From Hirundichthys speculiger (lineage: Eukaryota; Chordata; Actinopteri; Beloniformes; Exocoetidae): 64,000 nucleotides of DNA. The position numbers and the translations under genes are program-made. The stretch's first letter is position 1. The number at the start of each line of letters is the position of its first letter. A model generated the notes under the pieces. The model saw only the letters and a list, made by a program, of their open reading frames with translations. It made no database searches and was not told the origin of the DNA. This document shows positions 36,581 through 47,320 of the stretch, piece after piece. Location: NCBI GenBank assembly GCA_018398805.1, contig JAGFBZ010002028.1, positions 992,501 to 1,056,500 on the forward strand, given 5' to 3'.

Positions 36581-36755
36581 TGATTTCAGCGCGGATTGAA
36601 TTCTTTTTCTCTCTCTTTTTTTTTTTTAAAGACGAGTCCAATCTTCGGTGTGGTGTAAACCGCCGAGGTGTAAAAGCGACTGATGCTGTAACGGTTCCGC
36701 CTCCCAGCCTGCTGCGTAGTCCCGCTGTCGGCCCTTCGTCGTCTCCGCCTGCTCT
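36581..36755 (-). other. rnd3: rnd3 5' UTR (predicted)
   Basis: Region between the predicted TATA-driven start and the ATG. No ATG is seen on the minus strand before the coding start. It includes a purine run (A-tract then GA repeat) about 25-45 bases before the ATG. The start site is inferred only from TATA spacing. Confidence 0.5.
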
Positions 36756-36834
36756 GAGCCGGCGACTGCCATTCAGCCTCTATTTATAACGTCGCACGAG
36801 CCAATGGCAGTTGCCCTCCTCGCGTGAACCGCCC
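36752..36834 (-). promoter_or_regulatory. rnd3: rnd3 core promoter (TATA, CCAAT, GC box)
   Basis: On the minus strand TATAAATAG lies at 36788-36780. Upstream of it are an inverted CCAAT box (CCAAT on the plus strand at 36801-36805) and a GC box (CCGCCC on plus at 36829-36834). The spacing predicts transcription start near 36755 and a 5' UTR of about 175 bases. The block is GC-rich with many CpGs, unlike its surroundings. No transcript data were available. Confidence 0.7.
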
Positions 36835-36839
36835 TCCCA

Positions 36840-37037
36840 GCGTCCCACTGGGGTCGTTCCCCGGGGACGGCGCCCCCGTTTGGAGGACAATCTACAACCG
36901 CAACCAGGCCACAACTTTTAAAAAGTAAGCGTGAAACTGAGGAAGTTAAAGCCTTTTCAGATAGTTATTATTGGAATAAAAGAAATAAACCACACACAAC
37001 AACATTAGCTATCTACAGTTGTTAAATAGCAACTACA
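36840..37037. other. rnd3 upstream flank
   Basis: CpG-rich until about 36900, then AT-rich. No further element recognised. Confidence 0.5.
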
Positions 37038-37185
37038 AGTCACTGCTAATTAATGCTAAAGTAGCCTTGTCAGTCTGAACTACAAGTCACAGCCTGTGAC
37101 TTGTAGTTCAGACTGACAAGGCTACTTTAGCATTAATTAGCTGTGACTCACAGCTAATTAATGCTAAATTAGCCTTGTCAGTCTT
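37038..37185. repeat. perfect 95-bp palindrome plus third unit upstream of rnd3
   Basis: Arms 37046-37092 and 37094-37140 (47 nt each) are perfect inverted copies around a single C. The pairing extends to 37038-37148 with one mismatch. At 37151-37185 the outer part of the left arm occurs again in direct orientation (CTAATTAATGCTAAA then AGCCTTGTCAGTCT). It lies about 250-300 bp upstream of the rnd3 TATA box. Confidence 0.92.
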
Positions 37186-37574
37186 GAGTCAGAAAACTGA
37201 AGCAATGTTGTTGTCTTATTTTTTAAGTTGTAATATATTAGCAATGGCAATTAATAACTGGACAAAACAGCCTCTGGTCGGACAGTTAAAGCATCTAAAT
37301 TCTCTTAAAGGTTCACAACTGCTGGCTATAGCTTGAATTTAGCATAAAAACTGAGTAAAAGATCATTTGGTATGAGTTCAGAATATATATTTTTAATTTT
37401 TTTATATATATATTTATACATTTTTAATTTTTTAATGAGGCTGCAGTTAGAGTATTGATGATGAAGATCATATTTCCTCAATCTTAGCTTCTTTTAATAG
37501 CTTCCTATTAAATAGGTGGTATCTCAGTAATGCAAAAATGCTGGGGATGCTTATCACTAGATCTTCTATGGCGG

Positions 37575-37735
37575 GGTCTCTGTGGAAGGGGATCGCTTCC
37601 CACAGATGCCATCAGGTCCCATGAGATTGTTGTCTGTGCAGTTTGAAGACCAATTGGACCTCCTAAAAGACCTGTTGAGGGCCCCACTGCTGACCTGCCG
37701 AGGGAGGTGGCTCATAGAGTCAGAATGTTATCCTT
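37575..37735. repeat. dispersed repeat, copy A
   Basis: Shares a collinear series of words with 60385-60555, including GCTTCCCACAG, CATCAGGTCCC, GTTTGAAGACCAA, TGGAC, CCCACTGCTGAC and GGGAGG. Same orientation, diverged, family unknown to me. No long frame is shared by the two copies. Confidence 0.7.
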
Positions 37736-38129
37736 CATCAGTGTATAAAGCTCTTAAGAGCCTAGGACCCTCTTATCCTAAGAGATGTTCATTTCCCATG
37801 TCTTCCAAGAAGAGAAGTTCTTACTATTTTCCAAGATTTTTAAATAATCTGCAAGCGGCTGTTGATATTTGAAATCTCAAATTCAATGTTTTAGCAGCAA
37901 TTAAATGTTGGATCTGATTTGGCTTGAGTTAATCTTGACATATTAATGTAGAAAGTCAAATAATGTTTGCTTTTCAATACAGTAGGTCCAAACTACTAAC
38001 CTCTTTAATAAAATCAGACAAAACCATTTGGTTCCAGCAGTACAAAAACAAATGTCTATTAAGTTAATTTGAGATATTTTACTGTTGTATTCAGTTTAAA
38101 CAAGAAAAACATAAATCTCCCAAGGCCAA

Positions 38130-39690
38130 ATTTATAAGTCGTCTGACTATTATTAATCAATAGTTCTTTAGTCTCTGATGATAGTTCTAAATTAAGTTGG
38201 CACATGTCTCTAGAGTAGTGGTTCTCAACTGGTCTGGCTTCAGGACCCACCATCACCCTTAATGACAAGCCACGACCCAAATCAAGGAAAATTTCCAACT
38301 TCTCAAATTTATTGAAATAAAAGATTGTGCAGTTTGAATCAGAGATAGTAGAATAGAATATCACAGAATGCCAACACAAAAAAATAAATTTATTGATGAA
38401 ACAAAATGGCAAAAACCAAAATGACTTCAAGTGGTAAATATTCCCTTTGATGCTCAATTAGCTGCATTTTAATTAAATCCAAAACACGTCACTTCAGTAA
38501 CTTCAGCCTTCTTTAACAGACTCAACATGCACAAACATGAAATAAAACTGTGCAACCACTGAGTAGTAGTTTCAAAAATAACTCAAATATGTAGCATTTG
38601 CTGAGTACCCACTTCCTGAATATATAACAATTTCATATTTAAACTATCTAGTCACTTATTTAAGCATTAATTAAAACGCTGACATAACAATCAGAATATT
38701 TCATTAACAGCCATTTTTAAGACTCAACAGTGCTTTTATGCACAAACATGAAATAAAACTGTGCAACACACTGAGCAGTAGTTTCAAAAAGAACTCAAAA
38801 TATATAGTTTTAGCTGAATAACCACTCACTGACCTTTGTCTTCAAGATAAGAAAATCCATATCTCATCTCGTTGTATCTGTGTTTCACCTGCTCAACATA
38901 TGTAAACAAACGTTGCAGGTCTTTTTCTATGGTGTAAACTGGCGGGTGTCAACTCGCATTACAGGGCATTATCGCCATCTACTGTTGAGGAGTTTGAATG
39001 ACATTAATTTTTATTTTTTTTTAGCACCTGGGCTAAAAAAGGCCCACGACCCACTGAAAACAGGTCTGCGACCCACTTTTGGGTCGCGACCCACCAGTTG
39101 AGAACCATTGCTCTAGAGGTCTCTTAGCCCATTCATCCATGGCAAATTGTCCCAGCTCATTCAGATTTCGTGGTTTCAGGGCATGGATAATAACCCCAAG
39201 CTCCCTCTACAGATTTAGTCTGAGCTCTTGGCTCAAGGAAGGCAACTCCAGAACCTTGATTTTGCTGTCCTTCAAAACGTTTTGGACTAATTTCGATGCT
39301 TGTTTGAAGCCACTGTCCTGCTGGAGGACTGAACAGCACTCTGACGCCACACTGGGAGGGGATTTCTTTACATTATCCTCTTTTTTTCATTATCTCATGC
39401 ATCTGAACAAGGTACAGCTCCACAGGCTTGCACCCCCGCCTTCATGTTTCACTGTGGGAACTACATTTATGGGATTGAAGACCTCTTTCTTCCTCTGCCA
39501 AACAAAAGCAGCATCCATGGGCCCAGTCAGCTCAGGTTCGGTCTCAAACGTCAGACTTCCAGAACTCAACTCCATGTATCAAATGTTCACAGTCAAATGG
39601 CAGTCTGGCTTTAATTTGTTGCTTTGTGAACAGTATAATTCAAATACTACAACATTTTTTTCCTCTAACAGATGTCTTTAAAAGTAACAT
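38130..39690 (-). mobile_element. Tc1-like transposase relic, split by a hAT insertion
   Basis: On the minus strand from about 39640 down: a decayed region before FNPINVVPTVKHEGGG (family: NPKNTIPTVKHGGGS), then LQQDSGFKQASKLV (second catalytic Asp region), LELPSLSQELRLNL (family: LEWPSQSPDLNPIE) and MDEWAK. The frame continues across the hAT at 38216-39110 into RPLETC, showing that the hAT landed in the transposase C-terminus. Multiple stops and substitutions make it inactive. Confidence 0.8.
38216..39110. mobile_element. 895-bp non-autonomous hAT inserted in a Tc1 relic
   Basis: Ends TAGTGGTTCTCAACTGGT and, inverted, CAATGGTTCTCAACTGGT; perfect 8-bp duplication CTCTAGAG (38208-38215, 39111-39118). 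The right end has repeated GACCCAC and GGGTCGCGACCC words. Inside, a segment of about 110 bp is duplicated in tandem fashion (near 38520-38630 and 38720-38830, sharing GCACAAACATGAAATAAAAC). No transposase. Confidence 0.93.
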
Positions 39691-40040
39691 TACTGATTAC
39701 TTGCAAAAATGACTTTTAACAGTCGATCAGTGCAAAGAGGTGGAGCAGAGATCTCTATTTACGTGTTCCCTCTATTCCTTTTGGGAAAAAGGTGTTGATT
39801 TATCTTTGCACTTCGTTGAACTCACTGTAACATCTACACACCCATTTCAAGTCGTCAGAAGAGAGAAGAAGTGGTGTGATTCAGTGTGACCTGCAAAAAA
39901 AATTGCTGAAGAAAACTGTGAATCTCTGCACTCCCTCTCTCTCTCTCTGCACTGGGAATCCATGTTTCTAAAACAACTCTCCAAACTTATTCTCCAAAGT
40001 AATAGACTGTGTTATAGAATTGCGTATATGATTTAACTTA
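39691..40040. other. non-coding, nothing recognised
   Basis: Only a short CT tract near 39930. Confidence 0.5.
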
Positions 40041-40300
40041 CCATGGTGCACAAGGCAGCTGGGAGGTTCTCGGTTTCAAATCCCAGCTGGGGCCTTGCTG
40101 CGAAGAGTTTGGATGCTGCATTGTCTGCGAGCTCTCCGTCTTCCTTCTGCCGTTCAAAAACATGCGCGTTAGGCTGACTGGTGATTCACAGTTGTCCTGT
40201 AAAACTGAATGTTGGCGTGCTTGTGTGCTTCTCTTAATGCGACGGGGCGACTACAGGGTCCTCTGGTGAGTCTTGAATGGGATAGAAGTACAGTATGTCT
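40041..40300 (+). mobile_element. SINE-like interspersed repeat
   Basis: Follows the order of a very common teleost repeat: ATGGTGCACAAGGCAGC, then GGTTTCAAATCCCAGCTGGG (a B-box-like word in the place of GGTTCGAACCC), GAGTTTGGATGCT, CAAAAACATGCGCGTTAGG and TGACTGGTGATTC. Diverged and incomplete at the 3' end. Assignment to a tRNA-derived SINE is inferred from the B-box-like word. Confidence 0.6.
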
Positions 40301-41823
40301 TTCTTCTAGCTAGTCTTTTGTCGACCATGAAAACAAATAAAAAATAATCGAGCTGAAATGCCAACCTTCCCTTTAAAAATAAATGAATAAATCATATATC
40401 TTACCCATTTGTTTCAGCATTGAAAAATTGCAACTGATTACCACTGAGAGGATTGCTCAAATAAATCATATATGCCTTACCCTTCACAATTAATTTATAG
40501 CTCGTTTCCTCGGCCACAAAAGACAATAAACTCTGTAAACGGAAGTGATGATAATTTCCTGTGTGCATCATAGTTTCCAGTTAGGATTTCCCTCATTAGC
40601 TGCACCCTGCACAGCTATAGACATCACATAGTTCCTTTCAAGAAGACAGTGCGAAACGGCCAGAAGTTTCCAAATGGAATTGATAATTCACCACATTTGC
40701 ATTTTACTGTCTTTCCCAGAGTGTGAATAGGAACCCTTCTGGTCTCAAGGCCTCGTCTCGCTGCCTTCAAGCTATTTTCTCCTATATGCAAATCACTAAT
40801 TTTCACAAAAGTGGGAAAAACAGCAGTGGTCTGCATCAGCTCTCGCTTCTGCGACAGGGATTGGACTTTCAGAGTTGCTGGCAGCGTTTTTTACAGTGAG
40901 ACAGCTCCACCCTGCAGGCTGTATAGTGGGAGTCCCGTCTGTTGTGTGGGAGCTTTGCCTCCGGGCCACAGCGCTGCCGGGGGAGAGGGGACGAGGGGTG
41001 GGGGAGATTTTACACGCTGGAACTCCACTACTTGGCTGCTATCTCCGTACCATATGCATTTGACCCCATTAAAATTCTGTCAGAACCAAAAGATCACAGA
41101 GATTTTACCTGCATGGATCGCAAACCAGTGCTTGCGTGCCTTCTTTGCTTACCAAAACAGCCTTGAATGAGCAGTTTACCCTGCGCTCCGGCATCATCTA
41201 TTGTATTATTCAGTCAAAATGACTGTATGTGAAGCACTCTGCCAGTTTCACCTTGGCTGCAGCCATGCATTTGATCCAAAGTGAGACTGTGAAACTGAAA
41301 TCTAAAGAAACAAGAGCTGTCACTCTCTAATGATGGTTGTATTGAGGAGCTTTTTCGCCTACTTAAAGATTTCTTTGCAGCTTATTAAATTAGTTATGTC
41401 ACAAGCAAACCCCAGAAGAGGAGTATAAATGTGCTTGAGCAGTGCAATTAGTGTTCAGTTATATTCTGGTCATGAAGATCAACATACTACATCTCTGGGC
41501 CATGTAAAGAAAAAGGCACTCAGCCCTCGTTTGAACATACTTTTAAGTCTGTTTCTTTCATTTTATGTGAATGCCACCAGAAGTGACACTTGCAAGAAGA
41601 AATCTACTGCGAAACACGAACAAAAGCACACGAAGCGCAATTAACTGGGTCTCTCTGTTAAAGGAGCTGGACGACATGTGTGGCTCTCTGAACACTGTAC
41701 TCCCAGAATAGAAACGAGGGTACCACCTGTTTGTGGTCACACGGTGCTGTCAACATCCTGCAGATCTGGTAAATTTCCACTCTTCCATTCTTCATGCACG
41801 TTTCTGTTTTGATTTTCATCAAG
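40301..41823. other. non-coding, nothing recognised
   Basis: Overlapping plus frames at 40811-41170 are in a GC-richer patch without a recognisable domain. No element ends seen. Confidence 0.5.
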
Positions 41824-41825
41824 TA

Positions 41826-43100
41826 CAGTTGCATGAAAAACAATGTGAATCCCATCGGGTTAATTGGGTTTCTGTGACCTCATACTCAAGATGCTTAAGA
41901 TGATAACACACACAGTTATTATTTTAACACCACTGACGTTATGTTGAGGGTATTCTGATAAACTTGGAAATTTGTTTTCTCCTCCGTCCAGGCCCTGAGA
42001 TAGCAAAGCAAGCCCGAACCATGATGCTCCCTCCACCAGACTTCACCGCTGGAATGAGGTCATGCCACAGGTAAGCTGTGCTCTTTTCATGAACATACAC
42101 AGTATTGGGTATTCTTGCAGCTCACCTTCATATATAGTTTATCTAGCTCAGCCATTCCCAAACTTCAAATACCAAGGCCCAATTTAAAAATGTGAAAAAT
42201 CTCCACAACCCACCGAAACCTTTAATCACAACTGTGATCAACATGCAGCACTGGAAGCTATGTTCTGACATTAATAAGGTGACACTTGTCATATTAAGTT
42301 AAGATGACGGTAGAATAACACTTAACTGGTTTGTTTTGTTACTTCTTAATGTTTTTAAATCATGTCGTTAATATTTTACAGTAATTAAAAACATATTTAA
42401 AAAAGATCGAGGATTTAAAACATATTTGTTTAATTTTAATGACCTCTCACAGCTCACCTGCAGTACCGTGACGGCCCACCAGGGGGCCGCGGCTGATCTA
42501 GCTGATAGATGCCTTTCTAGCCTCATGCACATCAACTACTCTTGGTGGTCTGTCCTAAGAGATCCTCTTTTAGCAAGGCACGGGTCACACCACCTACTCT
42601 ATGTTGGATTATGTATGTATTTTAAATTTAATTTTACTTTGGCATTCTGTGGACAGCAAAGAAAGAATGTAATAGTACAGGGAAACCCTCCCTTAACATG
42701 TATATGACAATAAAACTTTAAAGCCACCAGCTGTTTTTTATAAACCGCTATCTTAAAATGTTTGAGTGTCTTTTATCAGTCTAAAATAGCTTTAACCCCC
42801 CCACATCCAAACCCATTTCATTAATTGGACTCCAGGTACACAAACTACTGACTCCATTTAGCTTTTATTAAAGTCATTAGTCTGTGGGTCCAGCTACTTT
42901 TCCATGCAAAACAGTGAACGTTTTAATGGATGTTTACAATAAAGACAAGAGAAATTATAATTTCTCATGTGTGTTATCAGCTTAAGCATGCTGTGTCTGT
43001 TTATTACTGTGACTTAGAAAAACATGAAATTACATTTTATGGCAAATTAATGCAGAAAACAAGTAGTTTCCAAAGGGCTTGCGCATTATTTCTTGCCACT
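41826..43100 (-). mobile_element. Tc1-like element with decayed transposase and inner insertions
   Basis: The left end CAGTTGCATGAAAAA follows a TA (41824-41825). The right end is the inverse of the family's long terminal repeat, with AAATTACATTTTATGGC, TTCCAAAGGG and TTTCTTGCCACT. Both match the Tc1 family whose ends begin CAGTTGCAAGAAAAAG. The minus strand at about 42070-41990 encodes PAVKSGGGSIMV (family: PTVKHGGGSIMVWG). The middle is replaced by unrelated repeats (42150-42730). Confidence 0.72.
42430..42730 (+). repeat. LINE/SINE 3' tail inside the Tc1 element
   Basis: Contains GGACAGCAAAGAAAGAATGT, then GTACAGGGAAACC and ATGACAATAAAACTTTAAA, the usual ending of a dispersed fish retroposon 3' tail. 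The 93-codon frame here is part of it and not a gene. Confidence 0.5.
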
Positions 43101-43102
43101 AT

Positions 43103-44663
43103 GTCTTCTGAGGTTTTTGACCAGGGGAGGCAAGACTACTAACATGGACAAACATGACATTCACTGCCTCCGGGACAGTCTTGAGGAAGCCGTGAATGAA
43201 ACTCCAGTAAAATCAAATCTTGTGTCTTTACCTTTGGGACTCTGCTGCTGGTATATAGGCTCCCATAATCTTCACTGCATTCACATATAATAATAAAACT
43301 GTAATGCAGAGACTCGCCTGAAAAGTGACAGATTCCTATTAGTTGTAAAAGCATGTAAATGTGAGAGTTTGAATGCATGAGTTATTACAGTTATATTGTA
43401 TAAATATTCACAGAAAGTGCATTTTTAAGCAAAGAAAAGGTTTTGAATTCACTGTAAAACGCTGTTCTGAATCGCTCAGCGTTTCAGTGCACAAATAGGT
43501 CGACACAAATGTAGGTTGAAGTGTATCTCTATATCTGCTAACATTAAATCAGCAGATATTTGTTTTTTTACTCCCATTAATCACCTGAATTATTCATACT
43601 GCAAAAAAACCCAGAGAAGCAATACTGTACTTTCCTCTGATAAAACGGTTATCAAGCACGCACATACCATTGTCCTTTGATGCCTGGAACATTTCAGAGT
43701 TGGCCCAAACACTTCTGCACATCATTCTTCCTGTTTTTGAAAACTTTATTAGCTCTGACTGAGGCGGATTTACCATCTTACTGCAATGATATCCAGAAAA
43801 ACTTTGCCAATATCTGCAACAGTCTGGAAATTATGATTAAAAAAATGAGGAAGAGTGAGTCACAAATGATAGGATTTGACCCAGGAGAGAGGTGGTTTGG
43901 TTTTTTTGCCAGCAGGTCGGCAGTGCCGGAGGTGTGTGACGATTGTGGGTCAGTGGTTTTAACTCCCTCCGTCCCGACAGCGCGCTGCCCCACAGTGATC
44001 TCTGTCTGTGCGCATTCAGTCAGCAGAGCATTGACATTTACTGCAGGGGTACACATAGCACACATGCACTCGTTTTACCTTAAGAGGGATTTCCTCGACG
44101 GTTAGTCACCGTGACTGGGAGATCAGGGCCATATTCAAAAGATTTCAGGGAGATGTAGTGATTGTTCAAAAACAAGGGCATGTGCTGCCGTCGTGGCTTA
44201 TGAAAATTGGGTTCCTCAGACCGAGGGGACAGGCAGTTGCCCCGATCCTGTCTGCTGACGGCAGCAGGGAGTCTGTAAGTGTTCCAGTTTCAGAACAAGG
44301 AGATGTTATTTCACACCAGCTGAGCTGCGACTGACCCTTGATGACATGTGTGTGTCGGTGTCGATGAGCTCATGTGAATAATTGTGATTCTTGCCTAAGA
44401 TTAATTTTCCTGTGCCAAGAACAAATGGTCAGGGCAAAGGTATTCACAAAGGTTAATGTGATCCACCGTACGTGAACCCATGCAGAGACTTGACGATTAT
44501 AGCATAAGTCCTCATTAGGCCCAAGCGTTGGTACTTAAAGTGGTTATTAATGCACCAGTTTTTCTTTCCTGTGTGGCTCGTGCTGTACGTTTATCACGGC
44601 TGCTGTTGGAAAACAAAATGGGGGAGCTAAATAAAAATTCAGAGATTTAACTTGTTGTCTTTG
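43103..44663. other. non-coding, nothing recognised
   Basis: The frames at 43677-44105 (plus) and 43778-44065 (minus) overlap on opposite strands and neither shows a known domain. Confidence 0.5.
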
Positions 44664-44757
44664 TCCACCCATCCACCAACTGTATCTACTTGTTCCTATT
44701 TTAGGGTCACAGAGGTCTGCTGGGGCCTATCCCAGCCATCTCTAGGCAAAATGCCCA
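44664..44757 (-). repeat. interspersed repeat fragment (LINE/SINE 3'-end type)
   Basis: CACCCATCCACCAACTG, TTTTAGGGTCACAGAGG and GGGGCCTATCCCAGCCAT follow the inverse order of the common fish repeat that ends in GGATGGATGG. Related to 13676-13772. Confidence 0.55.
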
Positions 44758-45663
44758 AAATAGGTTTGAAGAAGACGTAAACCAAAGATTAAATAATTGG
44801 AATTTATACCATAACCTGACAGTAGTTTTGAAGTGAGTCTTTCAGAGCTGTCATTGATGCCATATTGGCAGAAACTGACTCTGACCACTCTGGTTAATCC
44901 AAAATGGGTAAATGAGTGGAACAGACGTGCCCGGCAGCTGGCCTGTAACAACCTTATATCCAACACAACAAGCTAGCTGTTTTAGAATAGCTTAGCTCAT
45001 GCTAACCTGTGATGCTAAGTCACACTGCATTTTGTCCATCCATCCTGGTTTCAGGTGCCATTTTGGTAGGCAACATCTACACCAAGGACTGCTGTAGCTT
45101 AACAAAGACTCCCAGAATTCATGGCTAACTGCGTTTGACTAGCGGTTGATTAGCAAACAATGATTAGAATCCAAGCTAACCTGGATGAAGGTGGCTGAGC
45201 AGCTGCTGCCAGAGAACGAGCAGCTGTCCAGCTGTCCGTCCTCCAGGAGGTGAGAATAGCTGCTGGCAGTGTGGTTTAGCTAAGCAGCCAGAGCAAAGTG
45301 TTGATTTCAGGACCCATCCAGGCCAACCCAGAGCCATTCACGGCAGTCTGTGCGCACAATTAACTGCACAACAATACAAATTATCTTTAAATTGGGGAAA
45401 CCACCCAAATCTGTGTCTTGCCCTTTTGTCACCCACAGGAGTATTTATTTTCCACTGAGCCTTCGCGAGCTGTTGGTCGGTGGCAGTCACATTCGGAGAG
45501 ATGCTACTTTTCCAGGCTACGTGTGAAATTATCGTTTTTGTACAAGGGTTTATTTCTGACATTAGGAATTTTACTTTGGGGATCAAGAGATATTGATTCA
45601 TTTTTTTGAGCCTCCTAGTGGTCATTCTGATGAACTGCATGTTTCAGCACTTCCTGGTCTGGT
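44758..45663. other. non-coding, nothing firmly recognised
   Basis: Contains scattered TTAGCTAAG-type words and a GGCCAACCCAGAGCC word similar, inverted, to 18250-18275. This may be another dispersed repeat, too weak to delimit. Confidence 0.35.
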
Positions 45664-45671
45664 GTCAGATC

Positions 45672-47320
45672 CATAGATATCTATAAGAAAGGCTAGATGG
45701 CTCGAGGCGGAGTCACCAGCGTCCCTACACGGCGGCCATCTTACCACAGTATAGCAGTCTGGTACGCCCTATGGTAGCTGTTGGAAGGTGAGTTATCTGC
45801 ATAATCAAAAATACTCTTAACTCGCTGAAATCTTGACTGATTTCCAAGCGGTTTTGTTTATTACAAACCTTAATAGCGTGGCTATGAGTCGGGATGCTTG
45901 GACATGTTGAAATTTCTACTTTTGTTTGAGAAAAAAGACTTAATCGTTCAGCACAGTTGTTTCGCGGCTATTTGCGCTAACTTTGAGTCGCTTGGTGCGA
46001 GTTCTCAAGGCTGAGACCACAATCGAGATTTTAATTTCTTGTATGACAGCCTATTTTTTTTGTCTTTGTGGATGTGCTTGTGTTTATTAGCTGTCTAACT
46101 TGGCTAACAGACTGGCTGTGAGTGAGACTAAGTACGTATTACAAAGTTGACCCAGCAATTTTACATCAGTGTGAGAGGCAGAAATGCTCTTTAGTTTCAA
46201 CATAACTTAAGTTGCACGTGATTTCCAAGCTGTTTGGTTTGTTAAAAACATCTTAAATGTTAATACATTATAATACAGAAAACCTCTGACTTTGTGTTTA
46301 CAGGAATACTTCAAAATGCCTGAATTTTTGTGCAGCCTATGGATGCTCCAACAAACGGTGTCTGGAAACCAGGAAAAGGGGGATCACCTTGTTCATCAGC
46401 TTGTTTTGTTTATTGTTTTAGGCGATGCTCACCCCTGAGCTATTTAATTTCGTGTGGGTAAATAAAAAACCCTTGTTATTTTGGACTGCATTCGTTGTCT
46501 TGTGATTCGTTTCGGAAAGTGGGGAGGAGAGAGGGATCCTTATGCTATGTTCTGGTAGTCCCTTGGCCGGGGCATAACAGACCTGTACATGGCATCATCA
46601 GTTCATCAATATAAATGTCAGTGCATAGTATGTTGCCTATTATGAAGGAAGATACATTTTAAAGGTCAGGTAGAGGAACACAGAGATTAAATATTTTTAT
46701 TTGTCAAAGATTTACAAAATATAATTTCATGTTAGCACCTCATTTTGTTTCAACTACTGTGAACTTTGTTAAATTAACTCACGTGTCTTCATCTTGGATA
46801 TTTAGGCCATCATATAGAAAGCATAAAGCATAAAGATGTGCTCAAAGGGCGCCCCCTTCTCAGGGGCCAGGACCAGGGGACCAGGAGCATAACAAAATAA
46901 ATACATATATGTTAATGTTATGTGTTGTTATAGTTATCATTATAATAGAAATATTACTAATATAACATACATGGAATGATTAAATGTTTTATATATAAAT
47001 GATTTAATAAAACTACCTTGTGTGTGTAGTCCTATAGCTATTGCTCTACCTAGCTGCTTAATGTTTATTTATCCATGGTTAAAATTATTCTTGAGTATGC
47101 AGGAACATAACTACAACTCTGAGGTTTATAACAAACCAAACCGTTTGAAAATCGGTTTAAAATTAAGCAATCTGTGGTTATTGAAATGCTTCATGCACCA
47201 TAGACTTTGATGTTACGAGTGGGTGAGCTACCTGTGGCAAGATGGCCGCCATGCGAGGACGTCGGTCTCCATTGGCTAACAGCGTGCGTGAGCCATCTAG
47301 TGTTTATATATATATCTATG
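45672..47320 (+). mobile_element. P-element-like DNA transposon relic with THAP remnant
   Basis: Ends CATAGATATCTATAA and, inverted, CATAGATATATATATAA, each followed by CTAGATGGCTC; perfect 8-bp target duplication GTCAGATC (45664-45671, 47321-47328). A second inverted pair lies inside: GGCGGCCATCTTACCACAG (45731-45749) and, inverted at 47250-47232, GGCGGCCATCTTGCCACAG. P elements have 8-bp duplications, ends starting CA and internal inverted repeats. A THAP-type coding remnant (46316-46400) supports a P-type transposase gene. The rest of the gene is deleted; a late AATAAA near 46464 may mark its old 3' end. Confidence 0.75.
46316..46400 (+). pseudogene. THAP domain remnant (P-type transposase N-terminus)
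   Basis: After a splice-acceptor-like TTTACAG (46297-46303), ATGCCTGAA starts a frame that shifts by one extra T in a T-run (46325-46329) into FCAAYGCSNKR, then RKRGIT. This is the start of a THAP zinc finger: M-P-x-C-x-A-x-x-C-x-N at the N-terminus. THAP domains open P-element transposases and THAP9. The later Cys/His and AVPTIF-like parts are missing. Confidence 0.7.

Noticed and set aside
39079..39681. 200-codon open frame on plus strand, the longest in the window
   Set aside because: It is antisense to the Tc1 transposase relic and begins inside a hAT end; the real similarity is on the minus strand.
40811..41170. 119-codon frame as an exon of an upstream gene
   Set aside because: Three overlapping plus frames in a GC-rich patch, no domain, no consistent splice signals.
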